Source of the DNA: Tyto alba
Lineage: Eukaryota; Chordata; Aves; Strigiformes; Tytonidae
DNA: 64,000 bases
Reading direction: 5' to 3'
Assembly (NCBI RefSeq): GCF_018691265.1
Contig: NW_024881321.1
Location: forward strand, 20,933,698-20,997,697
The notes below the pieces were generated by a model. The model had not been told where the DNA came from. It searched no databases and was given only the letters and a program-made list of their open reading frames with translations. The position numbers and the translations under genes are program-made. This document shows, piece by piece, positions 23,427-36,162 of this stretch (positions are counted from its first letter, which is position 1; the number at the start of each line of letters is the position of its first letter).

Positions 23427-24499
23427 TCATCTGAAAGCATGAAGACTTTTCCCATAACTATTTCCTGTAGACACCTCCTTATTTGTGTGCATATGCATGA
23501 AGTAGCACCCTTCATCCCTATTTGCAGACTACAAGATCTCTTGGACATATCACCCTGAACCATTTTCCTGTAACTTCCTCATTTGTTTGGGGCTCATAAT
23601 CTCCCGGTACAATTCTCTTAGTTTAAAGCTTTTTACCAAGTATGAGAACCTGTTGATAAAATTGCTTTTGCCTGACTTGATCGTCTCTTCACATTTTTAT
23701 TATTCAAGGAGGGTCCTACGATTGGGAAAGACATATTCTTTTAATAACCACAATAAAACCAGCTATGACCCACCAAATCCATCTTCTCCTTCCAAAGCCC
23801 TTTCACCCCTCTCCAGCAGCAGTCAGGAACTAAATATAATGTACCCTCATCTCCCTTTACCTATCAGCCTCAGAGCCATATAGCTTGATATGTTCCAAGT
23901 CTCCCCAACAACATCACTAGTATCTGTGTGGCATTAGACAGAGGGCCAGGCAAGCTTCTGCAGTCTCTCCATGATGTCTCAGATCCAAACCCCTATCAAG
24001 CAGAAAACATGCCTAGATGACAGATCAGCAGATAGGGGCCTTCCATCCTTCACAATAGATAGCTTACTGCTGTCACTTGGCAGTTCCTCCTGATACTGCT
24101 CTCTGGATCAGACAGGTCTCTGAAAAAAGCTACAAGACCCCCTACCAGAACACCGGACCTGTTCACTGTGGCAGATATATGGGTAGAACAGGAGTTTTCC
24201 TGCTGGTGGTGGAAGTCACAAGTTTCCAGCCTTCACCACCACTGATCTTGATTTCCCAGCCAGATAAACACATTACAGTTGAGAGATTCAAGGGTTTTGT
24301 AAACTTCAAGGCCTCAGAGATCTGTATATGATCTTTGGCATGCAGTCTGCTAAACTCCTCTAGCAGCATCTTCCCTTAACAAAACAAGTACTCTCCTCAA
24401 TCCCCATCTGCAGGCAAGGACTCAATCTCTCCAGCCTCCGCAAAAGACCTCAAGTTCACTTTACAGCCCCAGACTTGGAGAACTGTATTTTTCCCTCAG

Positions 24500-27400
24500 G
24501 AATTCAATTTTGGTTGAGGCCTCTGATGTGCAAGTGGTAGTTGTTGCAGCTAACATTGAGGTCTGTATCATGTGGCATATCACTACTATTCCAAAGAGTA
24601 GTTTCTGTCTAACTGCTACACATACACCATTAGTTGTGCCCTAGATTGGCACTAATATCTTCATAGTATGTTAAAGTATCTTCAAAGTATGTTAAAGATA
24701 CAGGTGAGAATAAATTGTGACAGAAAAGAATCTACAGCTTCCACTGTAAAAAGTTTTATGGTCACTCATTCTGTTTTCTTTCTGTTTACATATGGAGAAA
24801 CCAAAAGCAAAGCTCAAGTTTTAAAATTATCTGTATTAATAAAATACTAATTGCTTCTATTTGAAGGCAGAAACAAGCAACTCAAGCTCCTTTAATTTGC
24901 ATATAATTTGCCTTAGTTTTTGCCTGTCCCTATAAATTAAGAACAGAAAGATATCTAATGTCATTCCTTACTTGTTAATCAAGTATTCATCTTTTTTTAC
25001 ATATATATATATATTGTTTATAATATGTATGTATTATGCTCAGACGTTTTGTTCCAGATTCATCCTATATAATTTACTTTGGAACTATAACTGAAAATCA
25101 GTGTGTGTTTGCACTGTCCATTTATCTCAGTCCCTATTTTGTTTGAGATACCTGATTATTTAATTGCACGAATGTCAGTTAACTTCTGTTTGGAAATTTA
25201 CCAGCTGGCTTCTGCCACTGAGAATTGGGAGCAGAATTGGAAAGATTATCTCTTTCAGCATGCATTTTAGTCTTTAAATGCACTGGAACAAGTTTTACTC
25301 TCATTATCTAGGCTATATCCAAAAATTATCCTTGAAGACCTCCAAAACACGATGTGTTATTCCCTTGTTGTAGAGACTGACAGTGTTATGAGAATATCTC
25401 CTCGGCAATCTGCAAGATTGTCCTTATATTATTTCCAACACTTTTTACCTAAAATAAACAATAATAATAATAAGGACTATGTATCATTACACACAAAAAA
25501 TAATACTTGAACTGAGTAGTATGTAACATAGATGCATCAAGTACTCTCCAAGCGATTTAGTCCTACTGGAAAAGACATAAACCAGTCCATTCCAATTCAC
25601 TTGTAATTGTCCCCCCGTTTGGTTCACAAAACAGATTAACCATTGTTAGAGACACAAAATTAGGCATGTCAACATATTAGGCATCTAATCTCCAACTGCA
25701 GTCAATGGAGGCAAAATAAGTATTATCACTGCAGCCTAAGAAGCTATTCATCTCACCCTAATATACACAGCTCTGGTCAGCTCCCCAGACTCCACTAAGA
25801 CCAGTAATGGGAGCTTAGATGTGGTCCTTTAAACTTAAATACATACAGTTTGGAGTTTTGTACTAATGTTTTCATCTAGACTACTTTGGTACTAGTAAGT
25901 TAAACAGGACTAGGATGTGAACTCAGGCACCTTTCTATGGTCATCTATGCAGTTTCATTGTCTACATGGTTGCCAGATACTTTCTCTCCTGTGAAAGACA
26001 GAATTCCACTGTCCCATGCCTGAGCACTGATCACAGAAAGCATGGGCAAAGGGTAGGTAAAAACAACAAGTATAAAAAAAGCCATCCTGCTCTGGAGGAG
26101 AAGAAAATTCAGAAGTATAAGCACAAACTATGTCACATCATTTGTCACCAACACTGGAAAACAAGTCATGAGCAATTTTTTTTCATTTACTAGTATAGAT
26201 GTAATTTTGGGGTACATCGTTACCATCTTGAATTGGACATCTGACCATCCATGCAATTCAGCTGTGAGCTTACCATATTTTTGGGGTACAGTCTTTATAA
26301 GATAAATCTGTTAAAAGCTTTAAGCAAAGTCTGCCCTAAATCTAATAAATATTTGATCTCAGGACTGTGGTTATTGATCCCTTTTTTTTTTTTTTTTTTT
26401 TTAGGGATATAAACACAGTGGTAGAATCCCTGTATATTCACTGGAAAAAGACAGGCATTTCCAGTGGACTACTGGGATATTCAGCTAGCTTATTTAGCCT
26501 TTGGAAAGGCTTTTGCTTTACCATAAATAAAAGAGAGAGCGTGCAAAATAGAATAAATAAGAACCACAGTTCCTTCACTGAGCAGTTATCAGTATCCACA
26601 CATAAATATGATACTCATGTGAACTCCTCTTTATCTTATTAATTATATATGGTGTTACATGGAAAATTTAAAGAATAAATTCTTTTACTGAATCTTCCCT
26701 GCACTTCTGTGATCATTTTAAACTTTTTGAAGTCTGTTGCTTGGAAAGGAACAAGTTTCACTGCTTCAATGACACTGACTCAAGAGATAATGTGAAAGTG
26801 TTCCATTTACAACTTAGACATGCTGAACACAGAAACATTTTTTAAGACTCAGTACACTTTCTTTTCTGACAGAGAACAGAGTCAATCTTTTGTATTTTGC
26901 AAGACTTATATCTCCATAACTGCAATAATTTTGTATGCAAGTGAGGTCCAGAGTCTGATTTATTTTAGGAAAACTAGTTGGTTTTGGTTTGGTTATTTAA
27001 GTGAGCCACCTGTCATATACATTATTAATTTCAGCAGTGCAAAATACAATAATGAAAAAGCACATAAAATGCAATTGTTTAATTAAAACTCATATACTTC
27101 TGCTAAAACTTGACACCCATTACTTTTATCCATCATAGACCTAACTTGTACTTGAGTAGAATACTGTCACCATTAGAATATATATTTAAGCAAATACTTT
27201 GACATTTCCAGTAGAAAAGTCCAAATGTTTGAAATGTTTATTTTATTGAAAGTTAATATTTTAAGAAGTTAAACATTCAAAAAATAAACAGATTTTATAA
27301 TAAGTTATAATTTATCATTATGAAATAATATTTTATGAATTATATATAATCAGATGTTTTTAGAAGCATAATTGTTTTCAATCAGGCAAATTAAACCATT

Positions 27401-29500
27401 ACTTCTTTTGAATTATTAATACAACATTGTTTTGTTGACGCCTTAAATAATTAGACTGTGCACTTAATTTAAAATTATATCTAATATAATCTCTGCAATG
27501 TATACTGTATGACACTGTGATAATACACTGATATTTCCGATTACATGAATAGAGCATCACTGATACTGTTTAACTTCGGCTCTTAATTTTAGTGTATCCT
27601 GAATAGCCATTCAGATGAACCTCTTACTCTCCAATGACTTATTGGGAACTTAAAAAAAATTAAGATCTTACATTAGGTTTATGAATTTATATCATATATT
27701 AAGAACAGGACAGAGAGAATAATTTTGCTTTTATATAAAACTTTGTTGTGCCTTCCCCTTCTCATCTTCACAATTCCAGAATAAAACAATAGAGTTATAA
27801 AAAATGCAAACGTAGTTAAATGAGGATGAAATAGCTGTTTCGTATAAACACACCAAAACCACTGTGACTCATTAGAAATATTATAAGGGTTTACGATATC
27901 ACAGAGGTGATGGATAGGCTGAATGAAGAAACAATTTTTATACAAATATAAATTCGCAAAAAGCATCTCCTTATGTGGTGGGGTTTGGTTTTGTTTTATT
28001 TTTTTCCTCCATGTCCTTTGTACTGCTTTCCATACCTCAATATCCAATCAGGAGACTCACTTGTTTATACATAAACCAATCATCCTAGTGTTCCATTTTA
28101 GTCAAGAAAGAGAAATAAATGTAGTTTAATTCTAGGCAGAAATTTATCTTATGTTGAAGGTTTTCTAAAAAAGCTCAAATGAGTTACATCCAAAAGGTGC
28201 TTATTTGTCTATGAAAACAATTTAGTATAACCGCAGATATCAACATTTACTATGTGAAGATCATAAATCAAGTAAGACGACTTGTCTTTTTGTCTTTCAC
28301 ACAAAATTTACATCCAATAGTCCACAAATGACTCAATCATCATACCTGTTGCAGCTTCATTTGACTTAAAGTCTTAAGACAATGATTTATTCCCTACATC
28401 TCATCACTCAAATATTACAAAGCCTATGAAATAATGAGGCACAGTATGGATAAAAAGGAGTAGCTCTTATCACGTAGAACTAATAACTTGATAAATTTAC
28501 TATTTCTAGGCAAGCCTCATAAGGTTATGGTGCTCAGTAGATGATCTGTATTTCAATCAACATTTAATAATTATTTTCCAGGGTCAATGCTCCAGTAAAC
28601 AGACAATTCATATTTCACATCGTTAATACCAGATACTGGGAATGTTATTCTGTTTAAATGGTGAGCAAAACACACAAGTATTGTCACTGTTAGAGTGAGG
28701 CATGGAAACTGGGGAAAGATATCTGACACAGACCTCTTTTATCAATAAAATCATGTTCAGATTTTCTTGAAAAGTACACAACTTACAGTCTTATATCTTC
28801 TTTCTTTACAAGAAAGGCCCAGGTACAGACCCTCTGAGTCTTAACAGAACTGTTTCAAGTGCTATTTTGATATCCTGGGATATTCCTGAATCTGGAGAAT
28901 CCCCACCATCCTGTCGACGTATTGGAGGGCAAAGCTCCTCTCTTCCTTTATTCCTCTACTATCTTCTCTCTTATTTTCAGTAGGCAACTGCACTGACCTT
29001 CTCTATACTTAACTTTTCACCTCCTACAAATGGTTTCAACCCAGCAAAAGGCATTATTTTAACTGGACATAGTAATTACAGCTCTTCTGTTAAATGCAAG
29101 AGAGACAAAGATTGATACCTGTCTCCAAGATGAAGTAGAACAGACTGGCTCATAATCACACTATTTACAGATATCCCTGTCTATAATATTTTTTTCCTAG
29201 AAAGAGATATTTGGAGCAGTGCAGAACAGAAGCAGTGAATGAGCTAACAGCATAGGGCTCCAGCACTTGAACTGGCTCTTCACTCTCTTTTATTGATGTA
29301 CTTATCACCAGGACTGCTCTGTGACAGGGCATGGGAACTCCTTATATCATCGTTCCTACAGATCTGGGGAAGGGCTGCAGCACTCCACGTCCATTATTGT
29401 CTTCAGAGCACTCACTTACTACTCCAGATAGCTCTCTCAAAGAATAGATGCGATTAAAGAGCGATTTATCATATTCTGTGTAAAATATCTTAAATCAAAT
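24500..29500. other. 5.0 kb unique AT-rich sequence, no gene seen
   Basis: No repeat family recognised. Local features only: a 21-bp imperfect tandem duplication at 24657-24698, an AT dinucleotide run near 25001-25014, and poly-T at 26381-26402. The 122-codon minus frame at 27679-28047 has no motif I recognise. Confidence 0.45.
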
Positions 29501-29504
29501 AAAT

Positions 29505-30155
29505 CTGTAAGGATGCATAGAAGGAGAGTGTCTGCTTCTCTAAGGGTACTTGGTCAAAGTAGCCATAAACCAGAACATGCAGAGACAGACCTGACCAAGA
29601 AATGATAAAGAAGGTCATAAGAACAAACCTGGTCAGTGACATGAACAGTATGTGGGGTGTGAAAATGTTTATTTTTTCAGTTGGGAGGATAAAGAAAGAG
29701 ACAGAGAAACCAGATGGTCATAAAACCTGTCCAATGAATGTTAATCAAGAGAGTAACCAGAAACAAACCTGGTCAGTCACAGTAGTTAGTGGGCTATCAA
29801 GAAACTGTAGGCAACCCAGGACATTGTAACCGATAAGGATGCAAACCTGTGGGTCCAGGATGTTAGAGGAGGTTGGTGGGAGTATACAAACTGATGAGGC
29901 AATGTGCAGGTGAAGGGGGAGCAGGGAGGAACAAAGGAGAAATAGACAGAAAAGGGTATAAAACAGGGCTGATAACATGTTAATCAGAGCTACTCATTAC
30001 TCTGATCTGATTGAGCCCTTAAGCTGATCACCAGTCTGTCCTGTCTTCTCATATCTTCTTATTAAATCTTTTCTTAAATCTGCCTGCATAATCTCACTCT
30101 TTGTCCCATGTGTCTGAATGCTGCAGGGACTCAGTGCCAGCTGCTGGGCATACCA
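29505..30155 (+). mobile_element. Possible LTR-derived unit, left part (split)
   Basis: Contains a TATA box in GGGTATAAAACAGG (about 29953), an ATTAAA signal in TTATTAAATC (about 30059), and paired AACAAACCTGGTCAGT blocks at about 29622 and 29762. This order is U3-TATA-R-polyA-like. It runs into TGCAGGGACTCAGTGCCAGC and is cut by the LTR at 30156. Family unknown; left end uncertain. Nothing proves it is retroviral. Confidence 0.4.
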
Positions 30156-30333
30156 TGTTGTGGAAGCTCTCAAATAAACAAATGACAACCAAAATAAAAT
30201 TCATTCTCAACAAAATTAACTGGCACTCTGTAAACATATAAACATCAGGTTCAGATGTCTGGGAGAGGAGAACAAAAGTATCACCACACAAACTCCTAGG
30301 GTTTAACAACAACCCAAAACACTCAGTCACTCA

Positions 30334-30371
<38 letters not shown>

Positions 30372-30675
30372 GCTGTCATCTTCAAGGAACTTCTTAGGGC
30401 AGTGTCCCAACCCAAGGAACCTCAAGGAGTTTCCTTGGGCAGCATCCCAACCCAAGGGGAGTGTCCTTGCCTGCAGCACACTGCTATAAGAGGTACTAGC
30501 TCAAAATGGTTCCCCCAGGGGACTACATTTATACCAAAGCCAAATCTGATCTGTGGTCAATATCAGCCCCTATTGGCCAAGGACCACAATTACTGTAAAG
30601 CCCTGAGAACAAGGGCACATAAAGGGTTCAACAGCCAGGAAGCCACAATATCATTGGGCAGATACACTTGTCACA
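30156..30675 (-). mobile_element. Solo LTR (family D), with 31-base A-tract
   Basis: On the plus strand it starts TGTTGTGGAAGCTCTC and ends CACTTGTCACA, with flanks tacca (30151-30155) and gacca (30676-30680), a 4/5 match. CATTTATA at 30525-30532 is a TATA box in reverse. A 31-A homopolymer (30337-30367) has expanded inside it. The GAACTTCTTAGG and GAGTTTCCTTGGGCAG blocks around 30390-30440 suggest a short internal duplication. The same family occurs at 35359 and 36163, also on the minus strand. Confidence 0.85.
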
Positions 30676-31680
30676 GACCAGTGTGAGGGGACTGGGTGCC
30701 AACTCCTGGAGTCAGACCAGGAGTTGTGGGTAGTCCTGGCCTGTAGTGTCAGCCTCTGGAGCTAATGGGTTCTCAGCACCAGCTACTGGAGCCAGTGGGG
30801 GTCTTGGAAGTCAGCCACTGGAGCATGAACAGTAAGGTGAGTGAGAGGTTCAGCAACAGCAGCTGGAGTGGGACTACAGGTCACAGCCTTTGTGACTGGT
30901 GCCAGCTGATGAGGGAAGTGTCTGTGTCTCCCCCAGACTGGGTGTGCATGGGGTGTGCCTGTGTATTCACTGGCAAACTCCAAGCTGGACCAGCCAGTGA
31001 GTATGGGGCCTCTGGTCCAGACAAGTGCAGCAGGCAGGCAGAGGAACTGTTCTTGTATTTGAGGGGACCCACAAGTGTGAGGTAACTGTGGGGCACCTGT
31101 GGGGTGAGTGTGTAAGTGCTGCGTGTTTGCAGCAAGCACCCAGCTGGATCAGCTGGCAAGTTTGGGGCCTGTGGGCTGGGCAGGAGGGGCCAGGATTTGG
31201 GCAGGGATGCTGGGTGGGCAGAGGGGTCATGACAGTGTTCAGAGGATCTGCAAATGTATGTGTGTTTGTGAACCTGAAGAGTTTGGGGTGTGTGCTGCAC
31301 TAGTGACCTCCTGCCTCTGCCAGCCCAAGAGGAGAAGGGGACATGGCTGTTTGGGTTTGTGTCTGGTGCGAGTCCTGTATGTGGGTGCTGCTGGAGGCAC
31401 GCACATTGTCTGTGGCTGTCTGTGTGACTAACCATGTCCATGTCCTCTGTGTGTACATGTGTGTGTGTGTGTCTGTCTGTCTGTCTCTCTGGGATATGTG
31501 CTCAGCTTTGCTGCTGGTTGAATCTGCAAATGGAAAAGCAGCTGTCACCTCCCTCAGACCAGGCAGAGACCTGGGTCCCCAGGCGCGAGGCTGGGCTCCA
31601 GTGGCTGTGTAGGACAGGTTCTGGGCCAGAGCAGGTGCAGGAAGAAGCCCCACTCTTAACATCTGTTAACAGAATCAACT
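30676..31680. repeat. GC-richer island with imperfect tandem modules
   Basis: It continues the sequence interrupted at 30155. Early modules resemble GGTGCCAACTCCTGGAG and CAGCACCAGCTACTGGAG. Further right, two segments about 149 bp apart share CAGCTGG-TCAGC..., ...GTTTGGGGCC-type blocks (about 30990 and 31140), with a weaker third near 31250. A TG/TCTG run lies at 31455-31490. Base composition differs sharply from the AT-rich flanks. Overlapping open frames of 90-186 codons on both strands have low-complexity composition and no known domain. It could be a long U5/internal part of an old ERV or a minisatellite-like repeat. Confidence 0.5.
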
Positions 31681-31684
31681 TGCA

Positions 31685-33830
31685 AAAATGCTTCTTTCCC
31701 CACACAGGATGTGAAGAAAGCCTAAGATTATTCACTTTGTTTTGGATTATTAACTCTTGTATGTTAATGTTAAAAATAATTAATCTACCATAGATGGTCC
31801 CCCAGAGAGGTCATTATTTTTCCCAATATCAGTGTGTTTTTCAGGGTTATTCCATATCTGTCAGGTGACAATAGAAATAGGTAGAGATATCTGGTAAGAC
31901 TATGAGGCATAATAAAACAACATATTGAAGCCAGAGTTATCCTCAGCACAGTTCAGTCATCATTTACTTGAACCTTCTTATAGTGCATGTAAGCCCTGTC
32001 TCATCTGCCTAGAAAAAAAGATGCTGCCACCTATTATGATTTTATTTGTCTTTGGCTACAGATATAAAATGTTTTTTTTTTTTTCTGAAGCTTCATGGGA
32101 AAGACAATTTAAAAAGGCAGAAAGATGGATTAGACACACTTCTTGAGAAGGTAGACACATCTAATATTGTGTAGATGGAATTGGAAGCAAAGGGCAAATT
32201 GGGGTGAAATAGTAAAGTAATTTCTAGGTCCAGATTTAAGTTAGTAAACCTAAAATGGAATTGGAGACTGCCAGGACGATCACACTGCAGGTTCTGTGGT
32301 AGTTTACATGATTCATTTAGTTAGTATCATTGAGGATTGCTTAAGGTTTGCTATTCCCAAAAATTTTCTCAGCACCATAAAAATGCAGATCTGTAGAATT
32401 CTGACATGATTCAGTCTTAAAATTTTATGTACATGGTGAAATTACACGTCAGTCACCATCTTGTCTCTGTAAATATATGATTTTACCCAGAACTCTATCG
32501 ATTAGATTAATAGCACTTAAGAGCTTGACTGTTTTTTGGAGATAGACAATAACCTAGACATAGATTGACATACACAACTGAATGACTACATATGATGACA
32601 TCTATAACATACATGTTCGAGGGTTGTCCTGTCCCAGAAGAGGTCTTATCAGTATTTTAAGTCATCTGCTTTAAAAACAAAGGTAGCATTTTGCAGGCCT
32701 GGCCTTGTTATTCAGTCCAAGAAATCTGAAAATATAAAACATGTTCTTCAATATGACAGTGTTTTATATTTGTGATTCCCTTCTCCCTCTCTCCATCTTC
32801 TAACCATCTCTGCTCCCTAGCTTAGACCTTTATCTGTGCTTAGACTCCTGCTATCTAACACATTTATCTACTTCCAGTATTTTCCCCACAGTGCTCATTA
32901 AGCCAATGCATCTCAACTGTTTAAAAAGCTACTGTAAACTAAAATGATCCCAATGGAAAATGAAACAAAGCTAAGCATGCCACATGGATGAGTTTTATAT
33001 AACCAAATATAGCTGTTTACATGGAAATGCATAAATTTGGGGTGGCCCAGACTCCCTTATGTGATTCATCTCATGTCTATCAGCATGTCAGATGAACCAT
33101 GTCCTGATAGTACATATGTAAACAATAGAGATCTGAAGTGTATGAGAAAAAAAAAATAGGTAGGCAGGATGAAATAAAAGTTACGTTGCTCAAACATTAG
33201 CCCTATCAATAGTGATCAGTCACTGAAATAATTCTTAAATTTATGCTTAGTTTGGATTTTGGTGAATTGAAGTTGATAGAAAAAATTCTTTGTGAGGTTA
33301 GTGGTTCCTTCATTGGAATCATATAAATGGAGAAGTGTAGTTAGACTTATGTACAGCATCTGACTTTCTCACAGATAAATAGGCAAAAGCCAACATGAAA
33401 TAGGTCCCATATTCTGTTTCTGTTTGTACAGTTGAAACATTACTGAAAACCTGCTCACCAACTGCAGTAGCTATAGTGTAAATTGTGTATTTTAAAGTCA
33501 TAGAAGTGACTGAAATAAACATCTGGGTGAGTACAGTGTTTATTTACTTACTACTGTTGTTGTTTACTTTGTATTTGTTTATTTATTTATTTAATGCCAA
33601 GATTAGAATATTACTTAATTAAAAGCCATAAGCCATAAAGGGAAATAGTATCTTTTCTTTATTCTTGATTTCTTTTCTGTGTTATCAAACCAAACTGAAC
33701 ATATATCTTGTTCATCAAGAAAGTGAGCTAATTAGTTGTCAAATTACCTGCTGTCTCTAGGTTTTCTTTTGCAAGTTTATATAGGATTTAACTATTAAAA
33801 CTTAGCTATTAAATATTCCTGTCACTGTCG
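31685..33830. other. Unique AT-rich sequence, no gene seen
   Basis: No repeat or exon recognised over about 2.1 kb. Confidence 0.45.
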
Positions 33831-33832
33831 AG

Positions 33833-33928
33833 TAAGGATAAGGATAAGGATAAGGATAAGGATAAGGATAAGGATAAGGATAAGGATAAGGATAAGGATA
33901 AGGATAAGGATAAGGATAAGGATAAGGA
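33833..33928. repeat. Hexanucleotide microsatellite (TAAGGA)16
   Basis: 96 bp, 16 perfect units, bounded by CTGTCGAG on the left and AATCTCTATC on the right. It lies just upstream of the 5' end of a long CR1. Confidence 0.98.
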
Positions 33929-33989
33929 AATCTCTATCAGCTTCTAAGAAATTCTGTCAGCTGTACTTGATTAAAGGGTGTCAACAGTC

Positions 33990-35358
33990 TTTGTTTTTAG
34001 GGGCAAATCATATTCTAGCCTGCAAAAGATGTGTGATTCTTAAGGAGAGGTGGTGCCAAACAAAAGAACTCCTGGAGGAAGTTAGAAGACTGCAGCATCA
34101 GAGAGATTGGAGACTGCCCAGATCTTCTGAGACCTTCAAGAGCCAAAATCTCCAGCTGTAGTGGAGGGTTAGGAAGAACCTGTGCTTATGAAGTCTGAGA
34201 GTTGAAACTCCTGTCATGATGAAGGTGGAAGCTGGTGACTCCTCATTCCAGAAGAAAGGCTCCTACTCCACTTGATGACTTGCAGTTAGAGAATAATTTC
34301 ACTGCCCTCATAACTGATGAGGAATTGGGAATGCTGTCAAATGGAATGTTTCTGGTAACTGAGCCATTTAGGACCAGTAGAAGGAAGCAACGATGGTGGT
34401 AGAAGACACCCTGCTGTGAGGAATGAAGGCCTCCATATGTCAACCTGTCTATTCATCTAGAGGATTTTATTCCTTGCCAGGTGCTTGGATTTAGAATGTT
34501 ATGGAGAGGCAGTTAAGGCTTATCCAGCCCTCTTCACTGTTATTCTTTGTTATTCTTCCATTTGGACATCAGTGATACTACTGGGGTGATCTGGGAAGTA
34601 TTAAGCATGACTACCAGGCTCTAGGTTTCTCATGGGGGCTTTGAACCACCCCTATATCTGCTAGAAGGGAACAGCAGGACACAAGCAATTTAGTTAATTT
34701 CCAGACGGCATTGACAACTTTTTCTAGCTCCTTGATCACCTGTGTCAAGAAGAAGCTCTGCTAGACCTCCTACTGAATAATGAAGCTCTGTGATGTGAAA
34801 GTTGGGAGAAGGACTGGCTACAGTTATCATGAGATTGTGAATTTCAGGATCCTAAGTAGAGGGAGCAGGGCAAAAAGCAGGACCACAGCCATGGATATCA
34901 GGAAAGCAGATTTCAACCTCTTCATAGATCTGCTTGGAAGCCTCCATGGAATATGATCCTGGAAAGAAGAAAGATCCAGGTTAGCTGGCTGATATTTAAG
35001 GATAACCCTTTCCAAGCTCAAGAGAGGTCTATCCAGAGAAGTAGGAAATCAAGCAAATGTGTGAGGAGGCTTGCATGGATGAGCAAGAGGCTCCTGACTG
35101 AACTCAGACATAAAAAGAAAATGTACAAGTGGTGAAAGCAGGAGAAGATGACCCAGTAGGAATATTGAGTTGATGTTTGATCATGGAAATATGAAGTTAG
35201 GAAAGTCAAGGTTGCCCTGGAGTTGAATCTGGCAAGGGATGTGAGGGGTAGCAAGAAAGAATTATTTAAGCACATAAAGAAGAAAAGGAAAACTAGGGAA
35301 AAAAGTCTTATAATGCCCCTGAGACCAGAGGGTAAGTGTGGATCAGGGAAGACTGAAC
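33990..35358 (+). mobile_element. CR1 LINE, 5' third (before first LTR)
   Basis: Starts near the ORF1 N-terminal coiled segment (ELLEEVRRLQHQRDWR in the frame 33967-34161). Next is the ORF1 esterase-like region (34470-34600, stop-filled), then an abrupt passage to ORF2 endonuclease (TCATGGGGGCTTTGAACC near 34632). The linker follows (MSKRLLTELRHKKKMYKW within 34953-35135), then the region before RT. About 350-400 bp expected between ORF1 and the middle of the endonuclease is missing. It is interrupted by many stops. It ends at tgaac (35354-35358). Confidence 0.75.
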
Positions 35359-35849
35359 TGTTGCAGAGGCTCTCAAAATAAGCAATCAGTAATTAAAATA
35401 AAATTTATTTTAAATATAATTCATTGGCACTCCAGCAATTATTCATAAATAGTAGATTCAAATATCTGTAAGAGGAAAAAAACCTGCTACTGCACAATCA
35501 ATTAGATAAACCCTGAGAATTTTTAAAAAAATCTAGAATGCTCACTCACTCACTTAAAAAGTGAACATTCTCAACCTGAAAGAGTTTCCCCAGGTGGCAT
35601 CCTGACCCAAGGAGAGAATCTTCAACTACAGCACACTGCTCCAAGGGGCCCTAGCTTAAAATGGTTCCCTCAGGAGACTCCATTTATACTTGAGCCAAAT
35701 CTGATCTGTGGTCAATATCAGCTCCCATTGGTTGAGGGCCCCAAGTACTGTAAAGACCTGAGAACAAGGGCACAAAAAAGGAATCAGCAGCCACTGTGTC
35801 TCAACATTCAGGAAGCCACACCTTTGTCAGGGTGGGTGCACCTGTCACA
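35359..35849 (-). mobile_element. Solo LTR (family D), first of two in one CR1
   Basis: Plus strand TGTTGCAGAGGCTCTC to CACCTGTCACA, with flanks tgaac (35354-35358) and ttaac (35850-35854), a 4/5 match. CATTTATA at 35681-35688 is the reverse of the TATA box. It aligns along its length with 36163-36641 and 30156-30675. Confidence 0.9.
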
Positions 35850-36162
35850 TTAACCTTCAGTACAGGACAACTAGGTTGGAGAACACTTAAACTGGACATA
35901 TATAAATTCATGGAGTCTGATGAGCTACACCCATGAATACTGCGGGACCTAGCTGATGTCACTGTGAGGCCAGTCTTGGTTATCTTTGAAAGGTCATGGC
36001 AAATAGGAGAGGTTTCTGAAGACTGAGAGAGAGCAAATGTCCTTCTTATCTTCTAGAAGGGGCATCTGGGGAACTGCAGGCTGGTCAGCTGCACTACAGA
36101 CCCTGGGAAGGGGCAAATAATCCTGGGATCTCTTTCCAACCATATGAAGGACAAGAAGGTAG
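35850..36162 (+). mobile_element. CR1 LINE, RT start (between two LTRs)
   Basis: 313 bp of the host CR1. It includes AAATTCATGGAGTCTGATGA, CTTTGAAAGGTCATGGC and a GGAACTGCAGGCTGGTCAGC block, which are the RT start. It ends at ggtag (36158-36162). Confidence 0.85.

Larger units (their letters stand above)
22198..24490 (-). mobile_element. CR1 LINE 5' portion: ORF1 end, endonuclease, RT start
   Basis: Read in reverse from right to left. Near 24360 is a coiled region (LLEEFSRLHA) like the ORF1 N-terminus. From 23990 to 23890 is a remnant of the ORF1 esterase-like block (GETAEACLAL-type, heavily broken). From 23426 to 23181 is the start of ORF2 endonuclease (LKCLYTNAYSIGNEREELE). From 22808 to 22611 is the linker, and at 22398-22200 the RT start. 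The RT catalytic core is missing between here and 22045. An A-tract at 22390-22405 interrupts it. The 5' end near 24490 is approximate. Confidence 0.75.

Noticed and set aside
30881..31441. 186-codon minus-strand open frame as a gene
   Set aside because: It lies in the GC-richer modular island with overlapping frames on both strands, is Pro/Ser/His/Thr-rich and has no recognised domain. Low stop density from base composition explains it.
33833..33928. TAAGGA array as telomere-like or CRISPR-like repeat
   Set aside because: The unit is not TTAGGG-type and there are no spacers. It is a plain hexanucleotide microsatellite.
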